Origin: Streptomyces sp. NBC_01116
Lineage (GTDB): Bacteria > Actinomycetota > Actinomycetes > Streptomycetales > Streptomycetaceae
Direction of reading: 5' to 3'
DNA length: 64,000 bases
NCBI RefSeq assembly: GCF_041435495.1
Contig: NZ_CP108644.1
Location: 6,247,501 to 6,311,500, forward strand
Under the pieces are notes generated by a model, which was not told the origin of the DNA, did no database searches, and saw nothing but the letters and a program-made list of their open reading frames with translations. A program made the position numbers and the translations under genes. Of this stretch, positions 34,944 through 43,960 are shown in pieces; positions within the stretch are counted from its first letter, which is position 1; each line of letters opens with the position of its first letter.

Positions 34944-35915
34944 GTGAAGGGAACCGTGGGCGAGTTGGGGGAGTTCGGGCTCATCAGAGAGCTCACGTCC
35001 CGGCTCACCACCACTCCGGCGGTACGGCTGGGGCCCGGCGACGACGCCGCGGTCGTGGCCGCCCCCGACCGCAGGGTCGTGGCCAGTACGGACATCCTGC
35101 TGGAAGGCCGGCACTTCCGGCGCGACTGGTCGACGGCGTACGACGTCGGCCGCAAGGCCGCCGCCCAGAACCTCGCCGACATCGCGGCCATGGGCGCCGT
35201 GCCCACCGCGCTGCTCCTCGGCCTCGTCGTCCCCGCCGACCTCCCCGTCACCTGGGCCGCCGAGCTGATGGACGGGCTGCGCGACGAGTGCCAGGTGGCG
35301 GGCGCTGCCGTGGTCGGCGGCGATGTGGTCGGCGGCGACACGATCACCGTCGCGATCACCGCCCTCGGCGACCTGCGCAACCACGAACCGGTCACCCGGG
35401 CCGGCGCCCGCCCCGGCGACGTCGTCGCGGTCACCGGCTGGCTCGGCTGGTCCGCCGCCGGATACGCCGTGCTCTCCCGCGGCTTCCGCTCGCCCCGCGC
35501 CTTCGTCGAGGCCCACCGCCGGCCCGAACCGCCGTACCACGCGGGCCCCGCGGCCGCCGGGCTCGGCGCCACCGCGATGACCGACGTCAGCGACGGCCTC
35601 GTCGCGGACCTCGGGCACATCGCGGAGTCCAGCAAGGTCCGCATCGACCTGCGCTCCGGCCTCATCGACATCCCCTCGCAGATGTCCGACATCGGCCAGG
35701 CCGTCGGCGTCGACCCGCTCCAGTGGGTGCTGACCGGGGGAGAGGACCACGCGATCGTGGCGACCTTCCCGCCGGACGTGAAGCTGCCCGCCCGCTGGAA
35801 GGTGATCGGCGAGGTCCTCAACCCCTCCGCCCTGCCCCAGGTCACCGTCGACGGAGCGCCCTGGACCAGCAAGGGCGGCTGGGACCACTTCGGCTCCATC
35901 GAGGACACCCACTGA
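34944..35915 (+). CDS. thiL: Thiamine-monophosphate kinase
   Basis: Encodes 323 residues of the PurM/ThiL fold: LGPGDDAAVVAAPDRRVVAS, DIAAMGAVPTALLLGL, GGDVVGGDTITVAITALG, then DVSDGLVADLGHIAESS and GGEDHAIVATF. It phosphorylates thiamine phosphate to thiamine diphosphate. GTG at 34944 behind AAGGAGAGGTG. thiD follows in the same direction, 60 bp downstream. I saw no TPP riboswitch upstream. Confidence 0.95.
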   Translation: MKGTVGELGEFGLIRELTSRLTTTPAVRLGPGDDAAVVAAPDRRVVASTDILLEGRHFRRDWSTAYDVGRKAAAQNLADIAAMGAVPTALLLGLVVPADLPVTWAAELMDGLRDECQVAGAAVVGGDVVGGDTITVAITALGDLRNHEPVTRAGARPGDVVAVTGWLGWSAAGYAVLSRGFRSPRAFVEAHRRPEPPYHAGPAAAGLGATAMTDVSDGLVADLGHIAESSKVRIDLRSGLIDIPSQMSDIGQAVGVDPLQWVLTGGEDHAIVATFPPDVKLPARWKVIGEVLNPSALPQVTVDGAPWTSKGGWDHFGSIEDTH

Positions 35916-35975
35916 GCGGGACAGCCCTCGGCCACGGGCGGCCGGTCCGTCGGCGCTGCCGCTAGATTGCTGCGT

Positions 35976-36800
35976 ATGCCCATACGTACCGCTGTACCGC
36001 CCCGCGTGCTCACCGTCGCCGGATCCGACTCCGGCGGCGGTGCGGGAATCCAGGCCGATCTGAAGACGATGCTCGCGCTCGGCGTGCACGGCATGAGCGT
36101 GCTCACCGCCGTCACCGCGCAGAACTCCCTCGGCGTCCAGGGCACGTGGGAGCTTCCGGTGGACGCCGTACGCGCCCAGTACCGCAGCGTCGTCGACGAC
36201 ATCGGCGTCCAGGCCGTGAAGACCGGCATGCTCGCCTCCGCCGCCCTCGTGGAGACCGTCGCCGAACTCCTCGCCGGAACCGACGCCCCGGTCGTCGTCG
36301 ACCCGGTCGGCGTCTCCAAGCACGGCGACGCGCTGCTCGCCGCCGAGGCACTCGACTCCGTACGCACGAAGCTGCTGCCCGTCGCCACCGTCGCCACCCC
36401 GAACCTCGACGAAGTGGCCCAGCTCACCGGGGTCACGGTCACCGACGAGAGCGGGATGCGCCGGGCCGCCGAGGAGATCCTCGCCTTCGGACCCCGCTGG
36501 GTCGTCATCAAGGGCGGCCACCTGCCCGGTGAGGCGGTGGACCTGCTCACCGACGGGAGCACGGAACACTGGCTGCGCGCCCCCCGGCACGACAACCGCC
36601 ACACCCACGGCACCGGCTGCACCCTGGCCTCCGCCATCGCCTCCGGGCTCGCGCTCGGGAAGGACGTGCCCACGGCGGTACGGGACGCGAAGGCGTACGT
36701 CACCGGCGCGATCGAGGCCGGCTTCCCGCTCGGCGGCGGCATCGGCCCCGTCGACCACGGCTGGGAGACCCGCCCGGCCGGCACCGACCAGGCCGCCTGA
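35976..36800 (+). CDS. thiD: Hydroxymethylpyrimidine/phosphomethylpyrimidine kinase
   Basis: Encodes 274 residues of the ribokinase fold. VAGSDSGGGAGIQADLKTML is the substrate-binding start, AVKTGMLASAALVE and VVVDPVGVSKHGDALL follow, and NRHTHGTGCTLASAIASGLA holds the catalytic Asp-equivalent anion-hole region (GTGC). It phosphorylates HMP and HMP-P in thiamine synthesis. The ATG at 35976 lacks a ribosome site and is preceded seven bases earlier by TAGATT, so a leaderless start is plausible. An in-frame TTG at 35967 is less likely. Confidence 0.94.
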   Translation: MPIRTAVPPRVLTVAGSDSGGGAGIQADLKTMLALGVHGMSVLTAVTAQNSLGVQGTWELPVDAVRAQYRSVVDDIGVQAVKTGMLASAALVETVAELLAGTDAPVVVDPVGVSKHGDALLAAEALDSVRTKLLPVATVATPNLDEVAQLTGVTVTDESGMRRAAEEILAFGPRWVVIKGGHLPGEAVDLLTDGSTEHWLRAPRHDNRHTHGTGCTLASAIASGLALGKDVPTAVRDAKAYVTGAIEAGFPLGGGIGPVDHGWETRPAGTDQAA

Positions 36801-36818
36801 CCGGCGCCCGGGCACAGC

Positions 36819-36852
36819 AAAAAGCCGGTCCACCGAGGTGGACCGGCTTTTT
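36819..36852. terminator. Bidirectional terminator between thiD and rpmB
   Basis: Arms AAAAAGCCGGTCCACC (36819-36834) and GGTGGACCGGCTTTTT (36837-36852). The A-run and T-run at the ends make it a classical intrinsic terminator in both directions, suited to these convergent genes. Confidence 0.92.
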
Positions 36853-36885
36853 GGGCAACCGGCAGGCTGCGCTACGACGGGGACG

Positions 36886-37071
36886 TCAGCGCGCGACCTT
36901 GCCGGCCTTGATGCACGAGGTGCAGACGTTGAGCCGCTTCGGCGTCCGACCGACCACGGCACGCACGCGCTGGATGTTGGGATTCCAGCGACGGGACGTA
37001 CGGCGGTGCGAGTGCGAAATGCTGTTGCCGAAGCTCGGCCCCTTGCCGCAAACGTCGCAGTTGGCAGCCAC
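36886..37071 (-). CDS. rpmB: 50S ribosomal protein L28, cysteine-containing form
   Basis: Encodes 61 residues: NCDVCGKGPSFGNSISHSHR, then RRTSRRWNPNIQRVRAVV and NVCTSCIKAGKV. Two CxxC pairs (CDVC, CTSC) form a zinc ribbon, making this the C+ form used when zinc is sufficient; streptomycetes usually carry a Cys-less paralogue elsewhere under Zur. The gene stands alone, convergent to thiD. Confidence 0.97.
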   Translation of the reverse strand: MAANCDVCGKGPSFGNSISHSHRRTSRRWNPNIQRVRAVVGRTPKRLNVCTSCIKAGKVAR

Positions 37072-37327
37072 GGGTCACTCCAAAGACTTCAGATGCACTT
37101 ACAGTGAAATCCGGCGCGCCGGAATCATTTGACTGAAGTGGCGGTACCGGAGGAATGGCCCGACTCTCATCGGGCAACCGGAGCAGCATACAACGCCTGC
37201 TTCGGAGATACGAAACTACCACGGGTCGGCCCCCCGCCCCGCCCGCCCCCTGTCCGGACCGGAACCCCGGCAGGCGGGCTAACCTGCGGTGCAGTCCGTC
37301 GCCACGGCCGATCGAGGAGGACCATCG

Positions 37328-39058
37328 GTGCCGCAGCTCCCCGACGATCTGAACGCCGTCGCGGTGCGCACGTGGTGCTCACTGGCCCTGGAGGCCCTGG
37401 GCCGGGAGCGCGCGGAGATCGACGCGATCAACGTCTATCCCATCGCCGACGGGGACACCGGCACCAACCTCTATCTGACCGTCGAGTCCGCCGCCGCGGC
37501 CGTCGAAGCGGTGTTCGCCGCGCACGAGACCGGAGCCACCGCGCCCGCCACCGCCGACGCCGTACGCGCCATGGCGCACGGCGCCCTGATCGGCGCCCGC
37601 GGGAACTCCGGCACGATCCTGGCCCAGCTGCTGCGCGGCATGGCCGGGGTGCTGGCCGAGGGCGGTGACGCGGCTCACCTGAGCCTCGCCCTCGCCCGGG
37701 CCGCCGACGCCGCCCGCCGGGCAGTCGCCCACCCCGTCGAGGGCACCGTGCTCACCGTCGCCGCTGCCGCCGCCGAGGCCGCAGCGGGAGAGGCCGCCGT
37801 GGGCGGGGCCGCAGCGGGCGAGAACACAGACCTGCGCGCCGTCGTGCACGCCGCGTACGCCGGAGCACTCGCGGCCCTCGCGAGGACGCCCGAGCAGCTC
37901 GCCGTCCTCGGCCGGGCGGGCGTGGTCGACGCCGGGGGCCGGGGACTGGTCGCGGTCCTGGGCGCGCTGGTGGAGACCGTGACCGGGCAGGCTCCGGTAC
38001 GGGGGCCCCGCACCGGGCCCGGGAGGACGCCCGCGCCCGTGGACGGCGGCTCCGTGGTGGGCCTCCCGGTGGGCGGCACCCCGGTGGAGTCGGGCGCTCC
38101 CGCGGGGGAGGGGCCGGCGGACTGCCCCGAGGACGGGGCCGCCGGGCCCGCGTTCGAGGTGATCTACCTCCTGGAGGCCCGCGACGAGCAGGTGGCCCGG
38201 CTGCGCACCCGGCTCGACGCGCTCGGCGACTCCCTGGTCGTGGTGGGCGGCGACGGCCTCTGGCACGTCCACGTCCACGTCGACGACGCCGGGGCGGCCG
38301 TGGAGGCGGGCGTCGAGGCGGGGCGGCCCTACCGGATCCGGATCACCCACTTCGCCACCGAGAGCGGCCACGACCTCCGCGTCCAGGCCGAACCCGCCCA
38401 GCGCGCCGTCGTCGTCGTGGTCCCCGGCGACGGACTGGCCGGGCTCTGCACCGAGGCCGGCGCCACCACCGTGATCGCCCGCCCCGGCGAACCGCCCGCC
38501 AGCGGCGAACTGGTCGACGCCATCCGCCGCGCCCACGCCCGCGAGGTGGTGCTGCTGCCCAACGACGCCGCCCTGCGCCACACCGCCGCCGCGGCCGCCG
38601 AACAGGCCAGGACCGAGGGGGTCCGGGTCGCCCTCGTCCCCACCCGGGCCGCCGTCCAGGGCATCGCCGCCCTCGCCGTCCACGAGCCCGACCGGGGCTT
38701 CGACGAGGACGTGGTCGCCATGACCGCCGCCGCCGGCGCCACCCGCTACGCCGAACTGGCCGTCGCCGAGCGCCAGTCGTGGACCATGGCCGGGATCTGC
38801 CAGGCCGGGGACATCCTCGGACTGATCGACGGCGACGTGGCCGTGATCGGCGCCGACGTCCCCGCCACCGCCCGCACCGTCCTCGACCGGATGCTGGCGG
38901 CGGGCGGCGAACTGGTCACCCTCGTCCTCGGCGAGGACGTCCCCGACTCGCTGGCCGAAGCGCTGGAGGACCACGTGCGCGAGGGCTACCTCGCCGTGGA
39001 CACCGTGGTCTACCGGGGCGGGCATCAGCGCGCACCGCTGCTCATCGGCGTCGAGTAG
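37328..39058 (+). CDS. DAK-phosphatase (FakA-like) family protein
   Basis: Encodes 576 residues. The DhaL/DAK2 domain is N-terminal (INVYPIADGDTGTNLYLTVE with metal-binding Asp residues; HGALIGARGNSGTILAQLL). A central segment and the C-terminal DAK-phosphatase region (GLWHVHVHVDDAGAAVEAG, VVLLPNDAALRHTA, ATRYAELAVAERQSW) follow. In Firmicutes the orthologue FakA/YloV, also next to recG, is the ATP-binding subunit of fatty-acid kinase working with FakB. An Ala/Gly/Pro-rich linker (about 160-280) is specific to this lineage. GTG at 37328 with GAGGAGG upstream. Confidence 0.88.
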   Translation: MPQLPDDLNAVAVRTWCSLALEALGRERAEIDAINVYPIADGDTGTNLYLTVESAAAAVEAVFAAHETGATAPATADAVRAMAHGALIGARGNSGTILAQLLRGMAGVLAEGGDAAHLSLALARAADAARRAVAHPVEGTVLTVAAAAAEAAAGEAAVGGAAAGENTDLRAVVHAAYAGALAALARTPEQLAVLGRAGVVDAGGRGLVAVLGALVETVTGQAPVRGPRTGPGRTPAPVDGGSVVGLPVGGTPVESGAPAGEGPADCPEDGAAGPAFEVIYLLEARDEQVARLRTRLDALGDSLVVVGGDGLWHVHVHVDDAGAAVEAGVEAGRPYRIRITHFATESGHDLRVQAEPAQRAVVVVVPGDGLAGLCTEAGATTVIARPGEPPASGELVDAIRRAHAREVVLLPNDAALRHTAAAAAEQARTEGVRVALVPTRAAVQGIAALAVHEPDRGFDEDVVAMTAAAGATRYAELAVAERQSWTMAGICQAGDILGLIDGDVAVIGADVPATARTVLDRMLAAGGELVTLVLGEDVPDSLAEALEDHVREGYLAVDTVVYRGGHQRAPLLIGVE

Positions 39059-39107
39059 CCGCCCCGCCGCCGCGCCCGGCGGACAGCTGTCAGTGCCGTG
39101 GTGTGCA

Positions 39108-41315
39108 ATGGATCGCGTGTCCTCGTTCGATGAACCTCTGAAGAAGCTGCTCGGCGGAGCCACCGCGAAGGTGATGGCCGAACACCTCGACCTGCACACG
39201 GTCGGTGATCTGCTGCACCACTACCCGCGGCGGTACGAGGAGCGCGGCAAGCTGACCGCGCTGGCAGACCTCCCGCTGGACGAGCACGTCACGGTCGTCG
39301 CCCAGGTCGCCGACGCCCGGATCCTGATGTTCAACAACGGCCGGGGCAAACGCCTGGAGGTCACCCTGACCGACGGCAGCGGCCGCCTCCAGCTGGTCTT
39401 CTTCGGCCACGGCGTCCACAAGCCGCACAAGGAGCTGCTCCCGGGCCGCCAGGCGATGTTCGCGGGCAAGGTCTCCGTCTTCAACCGCAAGATGCAGCTG
39501 GCCCACCCCACGTACCAACTGCTCGACGCCTCCGACGCCGACGAGGCGACCGAGGCCGTGGACGCCTTCGCCGGGCGGCTGCTGCCGATCTACCCCGCCT
39601 GCAAGCAGCTCGACTCCTGGCGGATCGCCAAGGCCGTGGACGCCGTGCTGCCGAGCGCTCAGGACGCGGTCGACCCGCTGCCCGCCTCCCTGCGCGAGGG
39701 CCGGGGCTTCACCCCGCTGCCCGAGGCCCTGCTCAAGGTGCACCGGCCGCAGACCAGGGCGGACGTCGAGGACGCCAGGGCCCGCCTCAAATGGGACGAG
39801 GCGTTCGTCCTCCAGGTCGCCCTGGCCCGCCGCCGGTACGCCGACACCCAGCTGCCCGCCGTCGCCCGCCGCCCCACTCCGGACGGCCTGCTGGACGCCT
39901 TCGACGCCAAGCTGCCCTTCACCCTCACCGAGGGCCAGGAGAAGGTCAGCAAGGAGATCTTCGACGACCTGGCCACCGAGCATCCGATGCACCGCCTCCT
40001 CCAGGGAGAGGTGGGCAGCGGAAAGACGATGGTGGCGCTGCGCGCCATGCTCACCGTGGTCGACGCGGGCGGCCAGGCCGCGATGCTCGCCCCCACCGAG
40101 GTCCTCGCCCAGCAGCACCACCGCTCGATCACCGAGATGATGGGCGAGCTGGCCGAGGGCGGCATGCTCGGCGGCTCGGACCGGGGGACCAAGGTCGTCC
40201 TGCTCACCGGCTCCATGGGCATGGCCGCCCGCCGTCAGGCCCTGCTCGACCTGGTCACCGGCGAGGCCGGGATCGTCATCGGCACCCACGCCCTCATCGA
40301 GGACAAGGTGCAGTTCCACGACCTGGGCCTGGTCGTGGTCGACGAGCAGCACCGCTTCGGCGTGGAACAGCGCGACGCCCTGCGCTCGAAGGGCAAGCAG
40401 CCGCCCCACCTCCTCGTCATGACCGCCACCCCCATCCCCCGTACGGTCGCGATGACGGTCTTCGGCGACCTGGAGACCTCCGTCCTGGACCAGCTCCCGG
40501 CCGGCCGCTCCCCGATCGCCAGCCACGTCGTCCCCGCCAAGGACAAGCCGCACTTCCTCAGCCGCGCCTGGGAACGCGTCCGCGAGGAGGTCGAGAACGG
40601 CCACCAGGCGTACGTGGTCTGCCCCCGCATCGGCGACGACGCGGAGGAGGAGAAGAAGGGCAGGGCCAAGAAGAAGGCCGCCGAGGAGGATCCGGACAAG
40701 CGCCCGCCGCTCGCCGTCCTGGAGATCGCCGATGAGCTGCGCAAGGGCGCGCTGGCCGGGCTGACCGTCGAAGTGCTGCACGGCCGCATGCACCCCGACG
40801 AGAAGGACGACGTGATGCGCCGCTTCGCCGCCGGGGACGTCGACGTCCTGGTCGCCACCACCGTCATCGAGGTCGGGGTCAACGTCCCCAACGCCACCGC
40901 CATGGTGATCATGGACGCCGACCGCTTCGGCGTCTCCCAGCTCCACCAGCTCCGCGGCCGCGTCGGCCGTGGCTCCGCCCCCGGGCTCTGCCTGCTGGTC
41001 AGCGAGGCCCACGAGGCGAGCCCCGCCCGCGCCCGGCTCTCCGCCGTCGCCGCCACCCTCGACGGCTTCGAGCTCTCCCGCATCGACCTGGAGCAGCGCC
41101 GCGAGGGCGATGTGCTGGGCCAGGCCCAGTCCGGAGTGCGCTCATCGCTGCGGATGCTCACCGTCATCGACGACGAGGAGGTGATCGCCGCGGCCCGGGA
41201 GGAGGCCGTCGCGGTCGTCGCCGCCGACCCGGAGCTGGAGCACCTGCCGGAGCTGCGCACGGTGCTGGCCGCCCTCCTGGACAAGGACCGCGAGGAGTAT
41301 CTCGACAAGGGGTGA
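39108..41315 (+). CDS. recG: ATP-dependent DNA helicase RecG
   Basis: Encodes 735 residues: wedge OB-type domain (HYPRRYEERGKLTALADLPL), helicase motif I GEVGSGKTMVALRA, Ia LAPTEVLAQQHH, II VVDEQHRFGVEQRDAL, III MTATPIPRT, and the second RecA-like lobe (EVGVNVPNATAMVIMDADRF, QLRGRVGRG). It remodels stalled forks and branched DNA. An extra Lys/Glu-rich insert (about 515-530) lies between the lobes. The ATG at 39108 is a choice; GTG at 39093 or 39117 are alternatives, none with a clear ribosome site. Confidence 0.96.
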   Translation: MDRVSSFDEPLKKLLGGATAKVMAEHLDLHTVGDLLHHYPRRYEERGKLTALADLPLDEHVTVVAQVADARILMFNNGRGKRLEVTLTDGSGRLQLVFFGHGVHKPHKELLPGRQAMFAGKVSVFNRKMQLAHPTYQLLDASDADEATEAVDAFAGRLLPIYPACKQLDSWRIAKAVDAVLPSAQDAVDPLPASLREGRGFTPLPEALLKVHRPQTRADVEDARARLKWDEAFVLQVALARRRYADTQLPAVARRPTPDGLLDAFDAKLPFTLTEGQEKVSKEIFDDLATEHPMHRLLQGEVGSGKTMVALRAMLTVVDAGGQAAMLAPTEVLAQQHHRSITEMMGELAEGGMLGGSDRGTKVVLLTGSMGMAARRQALLDLVTGEAGIVIGTHALIEDKVQFHDLGLVVVDEQHRFGVEQRDALRSKGKQPPHLLVMTATPIPRTVAMTVFGDLETSVLDQLPAGRSPIASHVVPAKDKPHFLSRAWERVREEVENGHQAYVVCPRIGDDAEEEKKGRAKKKAAEEDPDKRPPLAVLEIADELRKGALAGLTVEVLHGRMHPDEKDDVMRRFAAGDVDVLVATTVIEVGVNVPNATAMVIMDADRFGVSQLHQLRGRVGRGSAPGLCLLVSEAHEASPARARLSAVAATLDGFELSRIDLEQRREGDVLGQAQSGVRSSLRMLTVIDDEEVIAAAREEAVAVVAADPELEHLPELRTVLAALLDKDREEYLDKG

Positions 41316-41453
41316 GGGCGTGGGGGCGTCCTGCCGGTCGGGCCGGTGCGTGCCGCACGCCATATCGTGGACGTACGGCACGCGCCCGGCGCGCGTGCCG
41401 ACCGCCGACGGCCCCGTGCGCCGTACGCCCCCGACCCCGAGGACCCCACACCC

Positions 41454-42038
41454 ATGACCCGCGTGATCGCCGGCTCGGCCGGCGGACGCCGCCTGGCCGT
41501 CCCGCCCGGCACCGGCACCCGCCCCACCTCCGACCGTGCGCGCGAGGGCCTCTTCTCGACCTGGGAAGCGCTGCTCGGCACCCTGGAGGGGGTCAGGGTC
41601 GCCGATCTGTACGCCGGATCCGGCGCCGTCGGCCTCGAAGCGCTCTCCCGCGGCGGGGTCCACGCCCTGCTCGTCGAGGCCGACCCGAAGGCCGTCCGCA
41701 CCGTCCGCGACAACGTCCGCACCCTCGGTCTCCCCGGCGCCGAGGTCCGCACCGGCAAAGCCGAGCAGATCGTGACAGGACCGGCGCCCGCCGACCCGTA
41801 CGACATCGTCTTCCTGGACCCGCCGTACGCCGTCACCGATGACGATCTCCGCGAGATCCTGCTCACACTCCGTGCTCAGGGGTGGCTCAGCGACGATGTG
41901 CTCGTCACCGTGGAACGCAGCACCCGGGGCGGAGAATTCGGCTGGCCCGCCGGATTCGAGCCACTGCGGTCCCGTCGTTACGGCGAGGGAACGCTTTGGT
42001 ACGGTCGCGCCGCCACCACGTGCGAAGACGCACGATGA
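41454..42038 (+). CDS. rsmD: 16S rRNA (guanine(966)-N(2))-methyltransferase
   Basis: Encodes 194 residues. RVIAGSAGGRRLAVPPGTGT and RPTSDRAREGLFSTWEAL are diagnostic of RsmD; the SAM site is VADLYAGSGAVGLEALSRG and the catalytic tetrad reads DPPY (IVFLDPPYAV). It methylates G966 of 16S rRNA. coaD follows immediately, the widespread rsmD-coaD pairing. GAGGA lies about ten bases before the ATG. Confidence 0.95.
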   Translation: MTRVIAGSAGGRRLAVPPGTGTRPTSDRAREGLFSTWEALLGTLEGVRVADLYAGSGAVGLEALSRGGVHALLVEADPKAVRTVRDNVRTLGLPGAEVRTGKAEQIVTGPAPADPYDIVFLDPPYAVTDDDLREILLTLRAQGWLSDDVLVTVERSTRGGEFGWPAGFEPLRSRRYGEGTLWYGRAATTCEDAR

Positions 42039-42064
42039 CCGGACCGGAGAGCGAGGGAATCACA

Positions 42065-42544
42065 GTGCGCCGCGCCGTCTGTCCGGGGTCGTTCGACCCC
42101 ATCACCAACGGACATCTCGACATCATTGGCCGAGCCTCGAAGCTGTACGACGTGGTGCATGTGGCGGTGATGATCAACCAGTCCAAGAAGGGGCTGTTCG
42201 CCGTCGACGAGCGGATCGAGCTGATCCGCGAGGTCACCGCCGACTTCGGCAACGTCGAGGTGGAGTCCTTCCACGGCCTGCTGGTCGACTTCTGCAAGCA
42301 GCGGGAGATCCCGGCGATCGTGAAGGGCCTGCGGGCCGTCAGCGACTTCGACTACGAGCTGCAGATGGCCCAGATGAACAACGGCCTCTCCGGCGTCGAG
42401 ACGCTCTTCGTGCCGACCAATCCGACGTACAGCTTCCTGTCGTCCTCGCTGGTCAAGGAGGTGGCGACCTGGGGCGGCGACGTCTCCCACCTGCTGCCGC
42501 CGACCGTGCACGAGGCGCTCGTGAAGCGGCTGGGCGAACGCTGA
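42065..42544 (+). CDS. coaD: Phosphopantetheine adenylyltransferase
   Basis: Encodes 159 residues, the normal CoaD length, from a GTG at 42065 with GAGGG seven bases upstream (start RRAVCPGSFDPITNGHLDII). The TxGH-like site GSFDPITNGH binds ATP; LRAVSDFDYELQMAQMN and TYSFLSSSLVKEVA follow. It catalyses the penultimate step of coenzyme A synthesis. An in-frame ATG at 42035 overlapping the rsmD stop would add ten residues absent from the family. Confidence 0.96.
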   Translation: MRRAVCPGSFDPITNGHLDIIGRASKLYDVVHVAVMINQSKKGLFAVDERIELIREVTADFGNVEVESFHGLLVDFCKQREIPAIVKGLRAVSDFDYELQMAQMNNGLSGVETLFVPTNPTYSFLSSSLVKEVATWGGDVSHLLPPTVHEALVKRLGER

Positions 42545-42660
42545 GCCGCTGACGGCCCGTCACCAGGTGTCGGGCGGTGGCCGACTGGCCTTACAGTCGT
42601 CCCGTCCGTCTCCAACGGAGCAGCAGCTTCAACAGAGCAGCAGAGAGTGGCGAGCACACG

Positions 42661-43776
42661 GTGGACGTGCAGAAGAAGCTCGACGAGATCGTCGACGCGG
42701 TCGGGAGCGCCCGATCCATGCCCATGTCGGCCTCGTGCGTGGTCAACCGCGCCGAGCTGCTCGCCATGCTCGAAGAAGTGCGCCAGGCCCTGCCCGGCTC
42801 CCTCGCCCAGGCGCAGGAGCTGATCGGCGGCCAGGAGCAGCTCGCCGTGCAGGCCCGGCAGGAGGCCGAGCGGATCATCGAGTCGGCCCACGCCCAGCGC
42901 GCCTCGCTGATCTCCGAGACCGAGATCGCCCGCCAGTCGCAGAGCGAGTCCGACCGGATCCTGTCCGAGGCCCGCCGCGAGGCCGAGGAGGTCCGGGCCG
43001 AGGCCGACGACTACGTCGACAGCAAGCTCGCCAACTTCGAGGTCGTCCTCACCAAGACCATCGGTTCCGTGGACCGGGGCCGCGAGAAGCTCCTCGGCCG
43101 CGGCCAGGGCCTGGACGAGCAGGGCTACCAGGACCCCGACTTCGCCGAGGCCCCCGAGCGCAGCGCCGACCCGGAGACCCTGCGGCAGCGGGCCGACGCC
43201 TACGTCGACGCCAAGTTCGGCGCCTTCGAGGCCGTCCTCGCGAAGACCCTGGAGGCGGTCGGCCGGGGCCGCCAGAAGCTGCACGGCCGGGTCGCCAGCG
43301 ACGACCTCGGCGCGCACATGGCCGCCCAGGACGCCGCGGGCGGGCAGGGGCACACCAGCGACGCCGACTACCTGGCCGGCCTCGCCGAGCTCGCGCCACC
43401 GCCGCGGCAGGCGCCCCAGCGGCCCCCGTACCCCGCGCCGCCGCAGGGCGAGCCGAGCTACGCGCAGCCGGCGTACGGCTACCAGGAGCCGCCGCCGCAG
43501 CAGGGCGTCCAGGACGCGTACGGCTACCAGCAGCAGCCCGACCCGTACGCGGCGTACCAGCAGCAGGGCGGCTACGACCCGAACGGGTACCCGCCCCAGC
43601 CGGGGACCCAGCCCGACTACGGCTGGCCCCAGCAGGCCCAGTCCCAGTCCCAGCCCCAGCAGGCCCAGCCGCAGACGGCCGACCAGCAGGGCGGTGGCGC
43701 GCTGGACGAGACCAGCCTCTTCGACACCAGCATGATCGACCTGGAACAGCTGCGCCGGTACGAACAGGGCCGCTGA
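42661..43776 (+). CDS. DivIVA-like coiled-coil protein with Gln/Pro/Tyr-rich tail
   Basis: Encodes 371 residues from a GTG at 42661. Residues 1-130 are a charged coiled coil (QKKLDEIVDAVGSARSMPMS, then Ala/Glu/Arg-rich helix). Two related ~33-residue blocks follow: ADDYVDSKLANFEVVLTKT...GREKLLGRG and ADAYVDAKFGAFEAVLAKT...GRQKLHGR. The last ~130 residues are low-complexity Q/P/Y/G. It resembles the Streptomyces DivIVA-related family often labelled ATP synthase F0 subunit B-like; the alternative is a polar-growth or cytoskeletal scaffold. No membrane helix. Function unproven. Confidence 0.75.
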   Translation: MDVQKKLDEIVDAVGSARSMPMSASCVVNRAELLAMLEEVRQALPGSLAQAQELIGGQEQLAVQARQEAERIIESAHAQRASLISETEIARQSQSESDRILSEARREAEEVRAEADDYVDSKLANFEVVLTKTIGSVDRGREKLLGRGQGLDEQGYQDPDFAEAPERSADPETLRQRADAYVDAKFGAFEAVLAKTLEAVGRGRQKLHGRVASDDLGAHMAAQDAAGGQGHTSDADYLAGLAELAPPPRQAPQRPPYPAPPQGEPSYAQPAYGYQEPPPQQGVQDAYGYQQQPDPYAAYQQQGGYDPNGYPPQPGTQPDYGWPQQAQSQSQPQQAQPQTADQQGGGALDETSLFDTSMIDLEQLRRYEQGR

Positions 43777-43797
43777 CCCCGGTCGGGGTTGCCCCGA

Positions 43798-43827
43798 TTG
43801 GGTGCTGAGCGGTCCGTCCAGTATCCT
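43798..43827 (+). promoter_or_regulatory. Candidate promoter of yceD-rpmF-rnc
   Basis: TTGGGT (43798-43803), 18-base spacer, TATCCT (43822-43827). It lies about 135 bases upstream of the yceD start, in a segment whose codon usage is unlike coding DNA, so it is probably an untranslated leader. Confidence 0.45.
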
Positions 43828-43960
43828 GAATCCTCGGTCGCACATAGGTCCGCGATCTCGGCTGCCCGTTTCGTCTCCGGAACGGAGCCGGTTCGACCCC
43901 GGACCGCAGACGACCCTCCCTTCGCAGCACGACACCCATGATTCGAAAGCAGGAAAAGCC

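Noticed and set aside
42577..42660. N-terminal extension of the DivIVA-like gene
   Set aside because: Upstream residues are not coiled-coil-like and the family start is at the GTG at 42661.
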